Source: Microbacterium sp. SORGH_AS_0969
GTDB lineage: Bacteria; Actinomycetota; Actinomycetes; Actinomycetales; Microbacteriaceae
DNA: 64,000 bases
Assembly (NCBI RefSeq): GCF_030818255.1
Contig: NZ_JAUTAG010000001.1
Location: forward strand, 3,348,001 to 3,412,000
Direction: 5' to 3'
Shown here piece after piece: positions 37,563-49,664 of the stretch. The position numbers and the translations under genes were made by a program. Every line of letters begins with the position of its first letter. The stretch's first letter is position 1. The notes under the pieces are model-generated. The model saw only the letters and a program-made list of their open reading frames with translations. It had not been told where the DNA came from and did no database searches.

Positions 37563-38188
37563 CCGACGACGCTCAGCCCACCTCCGAAACCGACGACGCC
37601 GCCCTCGAGGTGGCGATCTCCGCGAAAAGCGCTCCCGCTGATCGCGAAAGCAGCGGGCCGTTCGACGAGGCGGAGGCGAACCCCGTCCGCCCGTACATCG
37701 ATCTCGGCGGCATCAAGATCCTTCCGCGCGAAGGTCTGAACCTCCGTCTCGAGGTCGAGGAGCAGACGAAGCGGATCGTGGCCGTCGGCCTCGATTACGC
37801 CGACTCCACCCTCCAGGTGCAGCCGTTCGCCGCTCCCCGCACGAGCGGGCTGTGGGGCGAGACGCGCGAACAGATCCGTCAGCAGGTCAAGCAGCAGGGC
37901 GGTCGCGTCGAGGAGCGCGAGGGCCCTCTGGGTCCCGAACTGCTCGCCGAGGTCCCGGTCATGGGTGGCGCCGAAGGCGCGGGCAAGCGCCTCGCGCGCT
38001 TCGTCGGCGTCGACGGTCCGCGGTGGTTCCTGCGCGGCGTCATCGGGGGAGCGGCCACGAGCGACGTCGAAGCCGCGGCGGCCGTCGAAGATCTCTACCG
38101 ATCGATCGTCGTGGTGCGGGGCGGTTCGCCCATGCCCCCGCGCGACCTGATCCCCCTCCGGATGCCGGCGACCCCCGGCACGGCATGA
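37559..38188 (+). CDS. DUF3710 family protein
   Basis: A 209-residue soluble protein: acidic disordered N-terminus, then [35 protein letters not shown], and [13 protein letters not shown], the DUF3710 pattern. Function unknown. Overlaps dut upstream and the DUF3159 gene downstream by 4 bp each, forming a coupled dut-DUF3710-DUF3159 operon as in other actinobacteria. Confidence 0.92.
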   Translation: MTDDAQPTSETDDAALEVAISAKSAPADRESSGPFDEAEANPVRPYIDLGGIKILPREGLNLRLEVEEQTKRIVAVGLDYADSTLQVQPFAAPRTSGLWGETREQIRQQVKQQGGRVEEREGPLGPELLAEVPVMGGAEGAGKRLARFVGVDGPRWFLRGVIGGAATSDVEAAAAVEDLYRSIVVVRGGSPMPPRDLIPLRMPATPGTA

Positions 38189-38952
38189 GCGACGACGCCG
38201 TACGCCCGACGCGCGAGGGCGAGAACGTTCCCCTCGAACCGCCCGCCGCGGCCGACAGCCTGAGCGCCGCGCTCGGCAACGCCGCTCGACGCGCGGGCCT
38301 GGATCCGTCTGCTCACGCGTCGACCGGCTCGGCCGTGTGGTCCGCGATGGGCGGGTGGCGCGGCATCCTGGAATCGGTCCTGCCATCGCTGGCGTTCGTC
38401 GTGCTCTTCACGGTCACCATCGATCCGACGACGCGCCAGGGGAACCTGTGGCTCAGCCTCGGCGTGTCGGTGGGCATCGCCCTGGTCTTCACAATCGCGC
38501 GACTGATCGCGAAGTCGCCGCCGAGCGCCGCCATCGGCGGCCTACTCGCGACCGTGGCGGCGGCCGTCCTCGCGCTCGTCACGGGCCGGGGCCAGGACAA
38601 CTTCGTGTTCGGGTTCTTCACGAACGGCGCGTACGGCACCGCGTTCCTGGTCTCCGCCCTGGTGGGCTGGCCGCTCATCGGTCTGGCGGCGGGCTACCTG
38701 ACGGGGGAGGGCACCAGCTGGCGCGCCGACCGTCGCAAACGCCGGACCTACGTGTGGCTGTCGATCGCCTGGGCCGCCCTGTTCGCGGCGCGCCTCATCG
38801 TGCAGCTGCCGCTGTACTTCGCCGGCGACGTCGTGGCGCTCGGCACGCTGAAGATCGTGATGGGCCTGCCGCTGTTCGCGCCGATGCTCGCCGTGACCTG
38901 GCTCACGGTCCGCGCCCTGGGGCCTGCTCGCTCCGTTGCGCGCGAAGACTGA
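38185..38952 (+). CDS. DUF3159 membrane protein
   Basis: A 255-residue integral membrane protein with about six hydrophobic helices, starting near residue 61 (VLPSLAFVVLFTVTI) and ending LAVTWLTVRALG. DUF3159 pattern (GRGQDNFVFGFFTNGAYG in the middle). Possibly an intracellular-septation-like or transport protein; no proven function. Last gene of the dut operon. Confidence 0.9.
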   Translation: MSDDAVRPTREGENVPLEPPAAADSLSAALGNAARRAGLDPSAHASTGSAVWSAMGGWRGILESVLPSLAFVVLFTVTIDPTTRQGNLWLSLGVSVGIALVFTIARLIAKSPPSAAIGGLLATVAAAVLALVTGRGQDNFVFGFFTNGAYGTAFLVSALVGWPLIGLAAGYLTGEGTSWRADRRKRRTYVWLSIAWAALFAARLIVQLPLYFAGDVVALGTLKIVMGLPLFAPMLAVTWLTVRALGPARSVARED

Positions 38953-38955
38953 TAC

Positions 38956-38979
38956 ATTTATCTTGATATCAAGATAAAT
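38956..38979. promoter_or_regulatory. 24-bp perfect palindrome upstream of acnA (MarR-type operator candidate)
   Basis: A perfect palindrome centred on TCTTGATATCAAGA with AT-rich arms, 110 bp before the aconitase start. It resembles MarR-family operators; in Streptomyces the MarR-type TamR is known to control the aconitase gene. It also closely follows the DUF3159 stop. Confidence 0.65.
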
Positions 38980-39088
38980 ACCCGTCTTCAGCGCGGTTAG
39001 GTCGGCCTTCCTGGCAGCGATCGGGCGGCGCGGGGAAGATGGGATTCGCGGGCTGACGCCTGCGCATTCGCCGACGAAGGAGACGATC

Positions 39089-41929
<2,841 letters not shown>

Positions 41930-41948
41930 CCCACCGCGCGCCGGCCAG

Positions 41949-41982
41949 GAGCGCCCACCCCGAACCTTCGGGGTGGGCGCTC
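41949..41982. terminator. Rho-independent terminator after acnA
   Basis: GAGCGCCCACCCCGAA / TTCGGGGTGGGCGCTC perfect 16-bp stem, followed by TTCGC. Confidence 0.9.
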
Positions 41983-42113
41983 TTCGCATCCGTCGGGCTC
42001 GGCGCCCGCGAACCGGACCGCGACGACGGCGACCGCCCTCTGCCGCTCATCGTCGAGAGAGCATGCGGACCCCGGGCGCAAGCCGTTGCCGGGCCCCCAC
42101 CGGCCCCCGAGAC

Positions 42114-42119
42114 TAGAAT
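42114..42119 (+). promoter_or_regulatory. -10 box of dxs
   Basis: TAGAAT within ACTAGAATCGAC; transcription would begin near 42126, giving a ~39-nt leader containing GAGGAG before the ATG at 42165. Confidence 0.55.
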
Positions 42120-42164
42120 CGACACGTTCGCGCGTTCCCGCGCGCACCGCACGAGAGGAGTCTT

Positions 42165-44114
42165 ATGGCTCTCCTACCCGGCATTCACGGCCCCCGTGAC
42201 CTGGACGACCTGAGCACCGACGACTTGCGCCAACTGGCCGCGGAGGTCCGTGCCTTCCTCGTCGAGAACGTCTCGCGGACCGGCGGACATCTCGGTCCGA
42301 ACCTCGGCGTCGTCGAGCTGACGATCGCCCTCCACAAGGTGTTCGACTCTCCGGCCGATCCGATCATCTTCGACACGGGGCACCAGTCCTACGTGCACAA
42401 GATGCTCACCGGTCGCCAGGACTTCGCGAACCTGCGCTCGCGCGGCGGCCTCGCCGGATACCCGCAACGATCCGAGAGCGAACACGACATCGTCGAGTCC
42501 TCCCACGCCTCCAGCTCACTCAGCTGGGCCGACGGCGTCTCACGGGCCTTCAGTCGCACGGGGCGCCGCGATCGTCACGTCGTCGCCGTCGTCGGTGACG
42601 GCGCGCTCACGGGTGGCATGACGTGGGAGGCGCTGAACAACATCAGCGACGACAACGATCGCAACCTCGTCATCGTCGTCAACGACAACGGCCGTTCGTA
42701 CGCGCCGACCATCGGAGGGATGGCGCGCTACCTCAACCGTGTGCGCACGAACGAGGCCTATCGCACGCTGCACCGCGGCTCCGACACCCTGTTCCGCCGT
42801 CTGGGGCCCGCCGCTCGCGCGGTCTACCGCGGCGTCCGCGGCGGCACCCACGGCTTCCTCTCGCGCTTCACCAACAACGAGGCGCTCTACAGCAACCTCG
42901 ACATCAAGTACCTCGGCCCGATCGACGGCCACGACTTCAAGTCGCTCATCGAGACGCTCGAGCTCGCCAAGTCCTACGGCGCTCCCGTGATCGTCCACGC
43001 GATCACCGACAAGGGCAGCGGCTATGCGCCCGCCATGAGCGACGAGGCCGATCAGTTCCACGCCGTGGGCAAGATCGACCCGGTCACGGGTGAGGCCGTG
43101 GGCTCCGGCGGTGGTACGCAGTGGACCGATGTCTTCGCCGAAGAGCTGGTCGCGGTGGGCGCCGAGCGCGAAGACGTGATCGCCATGACCGCCGCGATGC
43201 TGCGCCCGACCGGCCTGCAGCAGTTCGCCGAACGCTTCCCCGAGCGGGTGTACGACGTCGGCATCGCCGAGCAGCACGCGGTCGCATCGGCCGCGGGTCT
43301 GGCCTTCGGCGGCCTGCACCCCGTCGTCGCGATCTACGCCACGTTCATGAACCGGGCTTTCGACCAGGTCATGATGGACGTCGCCCTGCACAAGGCGGGC
43401 GTCACGTTCGTGCTGGACCGCGCGGGGGTCACCGGCCCGGACGGCCCGAGCCATCACGGCATCTGGGACCTCGCCATGCTGCAGCTCGTCCCCGGTATCC
43501 GCATCGCCGCGCCGCGCGACGCGGCTCGCCTGCGCGAGGAGTTCCGCGAGGCCACGGCCATCGAGGACGCGCCGACGGTCGTGCGGTACCCCAAGGGCAA
43601 GGTCAACGCCGACGTCGAGGCGATCGAGCGCATGCACGACGGTGTCGACGTGCTCAGCCGAGGCTCGAGCCCAGACGTCCTCCTCGTCGGTATCGGCCCG
43701 ATGGTGCACCTGGCTCTCGAGGTCGCGGAGCGGCTGAAGGCGCAGGGCATCGGCGCGACCGTCATCGACCCGCGCTGGGCCATTCCCGTGCAGCCGTCGA
43801 TCGTCGACCTCGCGCGCGAACACCGTCTCGTCATCACCATCGAAGACGGCATCCGCGTCGGCGGAGTGGGCACCCGCGTGCGCCAGGTCCTGCGCGAGGC
43901 CGGTGTCGACACGGCGGTCGACGAGCTCGGCATCCCGGACGAGTTCATCGACCACGCCACGCGCGAGCAGATCCTCGAGGATGCCGGTCTTACCGCATCC
44001 AAGATCGCCCACGATGTCGTGGCGCAGGTGCTCGGCACGCGCATCCCGATGGCGCGGCAGACGCCCACCGGCTCGATCCCCACGATCGAGGAGTGGGAGG
44101 AGTCGCGCCCGTAG
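42165..44114 (+). CDS. dxs: 1-deoxy-D-xylulose-5-phosphate synthase
   Basis: A 649-residue thiamine-diphosphate enzyme, first step of the MEP isoprenoid pathway (pyruvate + glyceraldehyde 3-phosphate). N-terminal SRTGGHLGPNLGVVELT, TPP motif VVGDGALTGGM near residue 144 with VNDNGRSYAP, and transketolase-type EQHAVASAAGLAFGG and DRAGVTGPDGPSHHG. ATG with GAGGAG 6 nt upstream. Confidence 0.96.
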   Translation: MALLPGIHGPRDLDDLSTDDLRQLAAEVRAFLVENVSRTGGHLGPNLGVVELTIALHKVFDSPADPIIFDTGHQSYVHKMLTGRQDFANLRSRGGLAGYPQRSESEHDIVESSHASSSLSWADGVSRAFSRTGRRDRHVVAVVGDGALTGGMTWEALNNISDDNDRNLVIVVNDNGRSYAPTIGGMARYLNRVRTNEAYRTLHRGSDTLFRRLGPAARAVYRGVRGGTHGFLSRFTNNEALYSNLDIKYLGPIDGHDFKSLIETLELAKSYGAPVIVHAITDKGSGYAPAMSDEADQFHAVGKIDPVTGEAVGSGGGTQWTDVFAEELVAVGAEREDVIAMTAAMLRPTGLQQFAERFPERVYDVGIAEQHAVASAAGLAFGGLHPVVAIYATFMNRAFDQVMMDVALHKAGVTFVLDRAGVTGPDGPSHHGIWDLAMLQLVPGIRIAAPRDAARLREEFREATAIEDAPTVVRYPKGKVNADVEAIERMHDGVDVLSRGSSPDVLLVGIGPMVHLALEVAERLKAQGIGATVIDPRWAIPVQPSIVDLAREHRLVITIEDGIRVGGVGTRVRQVLREAGVDTAVDELGIPDEFIDHATREQILEDAGLTASKIAHDVVAQVLGTRIPMARQTPTGSIPTIEEWEESRP

Positions 44115-44130
44115 GCGCGTGAGCAACCGC

Positions 44131-44164
44131 GAACAGGCCGGGATGCCGATATCCCGGCCTGTTC
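44131..44164. terminator. Hairpin terminator after dxs
   Basis: GAACAGGCCGGGAT / ATCCCGGCCTGTTC perfect 14-bp stem with loop GCCGAT, 17 bp past the dxs stop. No U-run, so it may act as a mRNA 3'-end hairpin. Its outer GAACAGGC resembles the core of the repeats that follow. Confidence 0.75.
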
Positions 44165-44187
44165 TGCATATTCGGCGCCCATCGCGG

Positions 44188-44268
44188 TCACCAGGACAGG
44201 GGAGGCGACGAGAACAGGCTGCAACCTCAGCAAACGGCCTGTCCTCGTCGCACGGCCTGTACTCGTGG
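44188..44268. repeat. Compound hairpin repeat, copy 1
   Basis: Left arm contains GGACAGG...GCGACGAGAACAGGC (44194-44219); right arm contains the inverse GCCTGTCCTCGTCGC...GCCTGTACTCGTGG (44237-44268). The 330-bp interval 44115-44444 holds no gene, only this repeat pair and the dxs hairpin. Confidence 0.7.
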
Positions 44269-44302
44269 TCGTGCCGCGGGCGCGCCTCGCGCACCCTCGC
44301 AG

Positions 44303-44383
44303 CCACGAGAACAGGGAAGGCGACGGAAACAGGCTGAAACCGCAGCAGACACCCTGTCCTCGTCGCTCAGCCTGTCCTCGTGA
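44303..44383. repeat. Compound hairpin repeat, copy 2
   Basis: Second copy, 115 bp after copy 1: CCACGAGAACAGG...GCGACGGAAACAGGCTG as left arm, CCCTGTCCTCGTCGC...GCCTGTCCTCGTG as right arm. Unit sequence is about 75-80% like copy 1. Confidence 0.7.
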
Positions 44384-44444
44384 CGGTCGCACGAACGACG
44401 ACGGCGCCGCCCCCGAGGGGACGACGCCGTCGTGACAGAAAGCC

Positions 44445-46583
44445 TCAGGCTCCGATGCCGCGGATGGGCGGGTGGTGAAACGTGTCGCCGAAGGCGCGTT
44501 CCGAGGCCCCCTCGCGGTCGAGGTAGGGCGAGGCCCCGCCGTCGATGAAGGGCCAGCCCGCGCCGAGGATGAGGCACAGGTCGATGTCCTGCACCTCGGG
44601 GACTACGCCCTCGTCGAGCATGATCTTGATCTCCTGCGCGAGGCCGTCCTGCACGCGGGCGAGGATCGTCTCGGGCGCGACGGGCGTCTTGCCGGTGACG
44701 AGAACCTTCTGTGCGGCCTTGGTCCAGCCGGTGACGCGGCCGCCCTTGTCCTTCTCGACGACCTCCGGGAGCGCCGCAAGCTCGTGGAAGTTCTCGGACG
44801 CGAAGAACCGCTCCGGGAAGGCGCCGGCCATGGTGTCCTGTACGTGGGCCGCGACTTTCCAGCCGACCAGGTCAATGAGCTGGAATGGTCCCATCGGCAG
44901 CCCGAGCGGCGCGAACGCCTTCTCCACCACCGTGATCGGGGTGCCCTCGTACACCGCCCGCGCGGCCTCACCCATGACCTTGGCCAGCAGCCGGTTCACG
45001 ACGAACCCGGGCGCGTCGGCGGTGAGCACGGCGTTCTTGCCGAGCCCCTTCGCGACGACGAACGCCGTCGACAGGGCGGCGTCGGAGGTGGCATCCGTCT
45101 TCACGACCTCGATGAGCGGCATGACCGCGACGGGGTTGAAGAAGTGGAAGCCGACGAGCCGCTCCGGGTTCTGCAGCACCGAGCCGATCTCGGCGACCGA
45201 GAGCGACGAGGTGTTGGTGGCGAGGATCGCGTCTTCCGCGACGATCTTCTCGATGGCCGAGAACACCTCTTGCTTGACCCCGACCTCTTCGAACACGGCC
45301 TCGATCACGAAGTCGCAGTCCGCGAACTCCGAGCGGTCGGTCGTGCCGTGCACGAGGGCGCGCAGCTGGTTGGCGGTGTCGCCGTCGAGCCGGCCCTTCG
45401 CCTCGAGCTTGCCGATCTCCTCCCGGATGGATGCCACGCCCTTGTCGACGCGACCCTGGTCGAGGTCGGTGATGACGACGGGCACCCGCAGCTTCCGCAC
45501 GAACAGCAGAGCGAACTGCGACGCCATGAGTCCCGCGCCGATGACACCGACCTTCGTGACCTTCTTCGCCAAGGCCTTGTCGGGAGCCCCGACCGGACGC
45601 TTCGCGCGCTTCTGCCCGAGGTCGAAGGCATACATGGATGCCGCGAACTGATCGCCCGTGATGAGGTCGGCAAGCGCCTCGTCCTCGCGGGCGAACCCCT
45701 CGGCCTTCGTGCCGCTCTTGGCCTTGTCGAGCAGGTCGAGCGCGACGTAGGGAGAGCGGGGCACGGTGCCGATCTTGGACTCGAGCATGCCGCGCGCCAT
45801 CTTGATCGCGATCGGCCACTTGGTCAGGCGCTCGAGCTTGCCGGGCTCGTTCTTGCGCTCGACGCGGACGCGACCGGTGAGCACGCCGTCCGCCCACCGC
45901 AGCGAGTCCTCCAGGTAGGAGGCCGCCGGGAAGATGGCATCCATGATCCCCAGGTCGAACGCCTGCTGGGGCTTGAGCATCCGGTTCTGCTTGAGCGGGT
46001 TCGAGATGACGACCTCGAGCGCGTTCTCGATGCCGATGAGGTTCGGCAGCAGGTACGCGCCGCCCCAGCCGGGGATGATGCCGAGGAACACCTCGGGCAG
46101 CGCGATCGCCGCCGCTGAGGCGTCGACCGTGCGGTAGGTCGAGTTCAGCGCGATCTCGAGGCCGCCGCCGAGCGCGAGCCCGTTGACGAAAGCGAACGAC
46201 GGAACACCGAGGTCGGACAGCGAGCCGATGACCTGGTGCCCGCGCTGAGCGATGAGCCGGGCGACCTCCTTCGACGGCAGCTTGGCGACGTCGGACAGGT
46301 CGGCACCGGCCGCGAGGATGTACTGCTTGCCGGTGATGGCGACGGCGTGGACCTCGCCCGCCGCCGCACGGCGCTTCAGCGTCGCCAGGGTTTCGCCGAG
46401 CTCGGCGAGCGTCGCCGGGCCCAATGTGTTCGGACGCGTGTGGTCGCGGCCGTTGTCGAGCGTGATGAGCGCGAGGACGTTGCCCGAGGGCAGGCGCACA
46501 TCGCGGACGGGGGAGTGGGTGATCACCTCGTCGCCGGTGAGGGCGTCGAGGGGGCTGAAGTCGATCGAGGTGTAGTCGGTCAC
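44445..46583 (-). CDS. fadB: Multifunctional fatty-acid oxidation protein (enoyl-CoA hydratase/3-hydroxyacyl-CoA dehydrogenase)
   Basis: A 712-residue beta-oxidation alpha subunit. N-terminal crotonase domain with oxyanion-hole segments AITGKQYILAAGADLSD and NGLALGGGLEIAL; then a Rossmann domain VGVIGAGLMASQFALLFV, catalytic HFFNPVAVMPLIEVV, and two helical C-terminal domains. Known to act with a thiolase beta subunit. GTG start overlaps the fadA stop (GTGA), giving coupled fadA-fadB translation. The Rossmann GxGxxx reads GAGLMA, slightly unusual for the usual GAGxMG. Confidence 0.93.
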   Translation of the reverse strand: MTDYTSIDFSPLDALTGDEVITHSPVRDVRLPSGNVLALITLDNGRDHTRPNTLGPATLAELGETLATLKRRAAAGEVHAVAITGKQYILAAGADLSDVAKLPSKEVARLIAQRGHQVIGSLSDLGVPSFAFVNGLALGGGLEIALNSTYRTVDASAAAIALPEVFLGIIPGWGGAYLLPNLIGIENALEVVISNPLKQNRMLKPQQAFDLGIMDAIFPAASYLEDSLRWADGVLTGRVRVERKNEPGKLERLTKWPIAIKMARGMLESKIGTVPRSPYVALDLLDKAKSGTKAEGFAREDEALADLITGDQFAASMYAFDLGQKRAKRPVGAPDKALAKKVTKVGVIGAGLMASQFALLFVRKLRVPVVITDLDQGRVDKGVASIREEIGKLEAKGRLDGDTANQLRALVHGTTDRSEFADCDFVIEAVFEEVGVKQEVFSAIEKIVAEDAILATNTSSLSVAEIGSVLQNPERLVGFHFFNPVAVMPLIEVVKTDATSDAALSTAFVVAKGLGKNAVLTADAPGFVVNRLLAKVMGEAARAVYEGTPITVVEKAFAPLGLPMGPFQLIDLVGWKVAAHVQDTMAGAFPERFFASENFHELAALPEVVEKDKGGRVTGWTKAAQKVLVTGKTPVAPETILARVQDGLAQEIKIMLDEGVVPEVQDIDLCLILGAGWPFIDGGASPYLDREGASERAFGDTFHHPPIRGIGA

Positions 46584-47788
46584 TTGCGCTTCTTCTTTCC
46601 GTCGAAGAACGGGTTCTCCCAGATGACAGAGCCGCCCTGGCCGAGGCCCACGCACATGGCGGTGAGGCCGTAGCGCACGTCGGGACGCTCGGCGAACTGC
46701 GCGGCGAGCTGGATCATGAGACGGACTCCGGATGCCGCGAGCGGGTGGCCGACGGCGATCGCACCGCCCCAGGGGTTAACGCGCGGGTCGTCGTCGGCGA
46801 TGCCGAAGTGATCGAGCAGCGAGATCACCTGGATGGCGAACGCCTCGTTCAGCTCGAACAGGCCGATGTCGTCGATCGTGAGCCCGGCCTTCTTGAGGGC
46901 CTTCTCGGTCGAGGGGATGGGGCCGATGCCCATGATCTCGGGCTCGACGCCGGCGAACGCGAACGACACCATCCGCATCTTGGGGGTGAGGCCGAACTCC
47001 TTCACGGCGTCGGCACCCGCGAGCAGGCTGATCGTGGCGCCGTCGGTGAGGGGCGACGAGGTGCCGGCGGTGACGCGGCCGTGCGGGCGGAACGGCGTCT
47101 TCAGCGTCGCGAGACCCTCGACAGTGGTCTCGGGGCGGCGACCCTCGTCCTCGGTCGCGAGGCCCCAGGCGCCGTCGGCATCCTTCACCGCCACCGGCAC
47201 GAGGTCGGGCTGGATCTTCCCGGCCTCGTAGGCGGCCTGAACCTTGTGCTGGCTCGCTGCACCGTAGCGGTCGGCGCGTTCCTTCGTCAGGTGCGGGAAG
47301 CGGTCGTGGATGCGCTCCGCCGTCACGCCCATGTTGAGTGCGCCCGGGTCGACGAGCTTCTCGGCCACGAAGCGCGGGTTGGGGTCGACGTTTCCCCCGA
47401 TGGGGTGACGACCCATGTGCTCGACGCCGCCCGCGAGAGCGAGGTCGTACATGCCGACGCCGATCGAGGCACCCATCGTGGTGACGCTGGTCATGGCGCC
47501 GGCGCACATGCGCTCGACCGCGAGACCCGGCACCGTCATCGGGAGCCCCGCGAGGATCGCCGCGGTGCGACCGAGGGTCAGACCCTGGTCACCGGTCTGC
47601 GACGTCGCGGCGACCGCCACGTCGTCGATGCGGTCCTTCGGCACGTCGCCGTTGCGCTCCATCAACCCGATGATCGCTTTGACGACCAGGTCGTCCGCGC
47701 GGGTGTTCCAGTACATGCCCTTCTCGCCGGCGCGCCCGAAGGGGGTGCGCATTCCGTCGACGAAGAAGACGTCCGTCATCTCGGCCAC
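46580..47788 (-). CDS. fadA: Acetyl-CoA acyltransferase (thiolase)
   Basis: A 402-residue thiolase giving acetyl-CoA plus shortened acyl-CoA in beta-oxidation. Nucleophile Cys95 in VERMCAGAMT, NPWGGAIAVGHPLAASG with the catalytic His, and MCVGLGQGGSVIWEN with the second Cys near the C-terminus. GTG at 47788 has GGAGG 4 nt upstream; ATG at 47779 is an alternative with better spacing. A TAGGCT box lies at 47822-47817. Confidence 0.94.
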   Translation of the reverse strand: MAEMTDVFFVDGMRTPFGRAGEKGMYWNTRADDLVVKAIIGLMERNGDVPKDRIDDVAVAATSQTGDQGLTLGRTAAILAGLPMTVPGLAVERMCAGAMTSVTTMGASIGVGMYDLALAGGVEHMGRHPIGGNVDPNPRFVAEKLVDPGALNMGVTAERIHDRFPHLTKERADRYGAASQHKVQAAYEAGKIQPDLVPVAVKDADGAWGLATEDEGRRPETTVEGLATLKTPFRPHGRVTAGTSSPLTDGATISLLAGADAVKEFGLTPKMRMVSFAFAGVEPEIMGIGPIPSTEKALKKAGLTIDDIGLFELNEAFAIQVISLLDHFGIADDDPRVNPWGGAIAVGHPLAASGVRLMIQLAAQFAERPDVRYGLTAMCVGLGQGGSVIWENPFFDGKKKRK

Positions 47789-47859
47789 TCTGCCTCCAAA
47801 GTTTGGGATGACCCCAGCCTAGGAAGGCGGATTCCCCGCGAGGAATCGGTTGTCCGAAC

Positions 47860-49056
47860 CTACGAATCCGTGCCAGACCCGTCGTCGTCGACATTGAGGG
47901 AAGCTACAAAGCTATCCGCGATCACCTGTGCGGTCTGGTCAATCTGCCAGGGTCGCGCACCGAGTTCGGCGAGAGCCGCCCCGATGGTCTCGACGGTCAC
48001 CTCGGCGGGCGGAGCCCAGGCCACCCGACGAAGCGTCTCGGGGGTGAGGAGGTTCTCGGTCGGCATCCGCAACTCTTCGGCGCGCGCCTCGACGGCGGGT
48101 CGCGCCGCCTTCAGACGACGATCGGCCTCGGGGTTGCGATCGACCCACGCGCGGGGCGGCGGAAGCGTGTCGCTGGGGACACGGTCCGGCGGCAACTCGG
48201 TGTCTTCGCGGCCCGCCACGATGGCGTTCCACCACCGATCGAGCTGAGTACGGCTGGCCCGCCCGTTGAACTCCTTGACGCCGGCGAGCGCCTGCTTGCT
48301 CGCGGGATCCGCGAGCACGGCGGCCACAAGTGCGCGGTCGGGCACGAGTCGGCCGGGGGCGACGTCCTGCTCGCGGGCGTACTCCTCGCGGGCCCACCAG
48401 AGCGCACGGGCCACCGCGAGAGCTCGACGACCGCGCACCGTGTGGAGCCCGCTCATACGCCGCCACGGGTCTTCGCGCGGCGGCTTGGGCAGGCGGTCGA
48501 GGACGGCCTGGAACTCCTGCCGCGCGAACTCGGTCTTCTGCTGCTCGTCGAGCTCGGCCACCAGCACGTCCCGGACGTCGATGAGGTGCTCGACGTCGAG
48601 GGCGGCATACTCGAGCCAGGATGCCGGGAGTGGACGGGTCGACCAGTCCGCCGCCGAGTGGGCCTTGGCCAACGTGATGCCCAGCGTCTGCTCGACGACA
48701 GCGCCGAGACCGACGCGCTCGTGTCCGAGCAGTCGCGCGCCCAGCTCGGTGTCGAAGATGCGCGGGGGCTCGAGACCACGCTCGCGCAGCGACGGCAGGT
48801 CCTGACTGGCCGCGTGGAACACCCACTCGATGTCTGCGATCGCGGCCTGCAGCGGCGAGAAGTCCTCGATCGTCGACGGGTCGAAGAGGAAGACGCCCGC
48901 CTCCCGACGGAACACCTGGATGAGGTACGCGCGCTGCGAGTAGCGGAATCCCGATGCACGCTCGACGTCGACCGCGACCGGACCGGTACCCGCAGCGAGG
49001 CGATCGGATGCCGACGCCAGTCCGGCGGCATCCTCGATGACGTTGTACTCAACCAC
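47860..49056 (-). CDS. rnd: Ribonuclease D-like exonuclease with HRDC domain
   Basis: A 398-residue DnaQ-fold 3'-5' exoribonuclease. The DEDD motifs: VAVDVERASGFRY (Exo I DxE), WVFHAASQDLPSL (Exo II D), YAALDVEHL (Exo III, Y and D). An HRDC domain follows (about residues 215-290, ARALWWAREEYAREQDV), then a second helical domain. GTG at 49056 has GGAGG 7 nt upstream. It overlaps the DUF3000 gene by 8 bp. Confidence 0.92.
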   Translation of the reverse strand: MVEYNVIEDAAGLASASDRLAAGTGPVAVDVERASGFRYSQRAYLIQVFRREAGVFLFDPSTIEDFSPLQAAIADIEWVFHAASQDLPSLRERGLEPPRIFDTELGARLLGHERVGLGAVVEQTLGITLAKAHSAADWSTRPLPASWLEYAALDVEHLIDVRDVLVAELDEQQKTEFARQEFQAVLDRLPKPPREDPWRRMSGLHTVRGRRALAVARALWWAREEYAREQDVAPGRLVPDRALVAAVLADPASKQALAGVKEFNGRASRTQLDRWWNAIVAGREDTELPPDRVPSDTLPPPRAWVDRNPEADRRLKAARPAVEARAEELRMPTENLLTPETLRRVAWAPPAEVTVETIGAALAELGARPWQIDQTAQVIADSFVASLNVDDDGSGTDS

Positions 49057-49639
49057 GGGTGGGCCTCCGGGCTCCGAAGACGGCGACGCCCTCCGACCCC
49101 GGGGGGAGGCCGGCCAGCATGCACACGAGTTCCGCCCACGCGTCGAGATGGGGGCGGATGGGACCACGCGGCGACCATGACGCGCGAAGTTCGATCTGCG
49201 ACCCCTCGCCCTGGGACGCGAGGGCCCCGAAACCGGTCGAGAGGGTCTTGGTGGCGGTGCCCGATTCGGAGTGCCGTTCGGCGCCGCGCGAGTCGAGAGC
49301 ATCGATGAGCCACGACCACGCCACCTGGGCGAGGAGGGGATCGATGCCGATCTCGGGCTCCAGCGGCGCCTGCGCGAAGCACACCACGCGCCACGCGCCG
49401 CCCCACGCATCGGGTTCGTCCGGATCGTGCAGCAGGATGAAACGCCCCGTGCCGAAAGGCGAGTCGGTCGAGTGTTCCTCCGGACGGACATCGCCCGCCA
49501 ACGCCAGGGAGTGGGGTGCCAGGCCGGCGGGGGAGGGAATCTCGCGCACGACGAAATCGTCACGGAACGTGGCGGCGCGCACCTCCTCCATCGCCCGGGC
49601 GAAAGGGGTCGACGCCTCGGGTGAGCCCAGGTCAGTCAC
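49049..49639 (-). CDS. DUF3000 family protein
   Basis: A 196-residue soluble protein: FARAMEEVRAATFRDDFVV, GRFILLHDPDEPDAWGG, TGFGALASQGEGSQIELRASW, and WAELVCMLAGLPPG, the DUF3000 pattern. Function unknown; always beside rnd in actinobacteria. On the minus strand TAGTCT (49651-49646) lies 6 nt before the GTG at 49639, a leaderless start; a GTG at 49645 is immediately at the -10. Confidence 0.9.
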   Translation of the reverse strand: MTDLGSPEASTPFARAMEEVRAATFRDDFVVREIPSPAGLAPHSLALAGDVRPEEHSTDSPFGTGRFILLHDPDEPDAWGGAWRVVCFAQAPLEPEIGIDPLLAQVAWSWLIDALDSRGAERHSESGTATKTLSTGFGALASQGEGSQIELRASWSPRGPIRPHLDAWAELVCMLAGLPPGSEGVAVFGARRPTRG

Positions 49640-49664
49640 GGCCACAGACTAGAGTGAGGCCTCG

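Noticed and set aside
42060-42165. Thiamine-pyrophosphate riboswitch before dxs
   Set aside because: No CUGAGA or ACCUGAU-like conserved box is visible in the short leader.
44188-44383. CRISPR array
   Set aside because: The repeats are inverted hairpins with ~80% identity and only two copies, and no cas gene is near; not a CRISPR.
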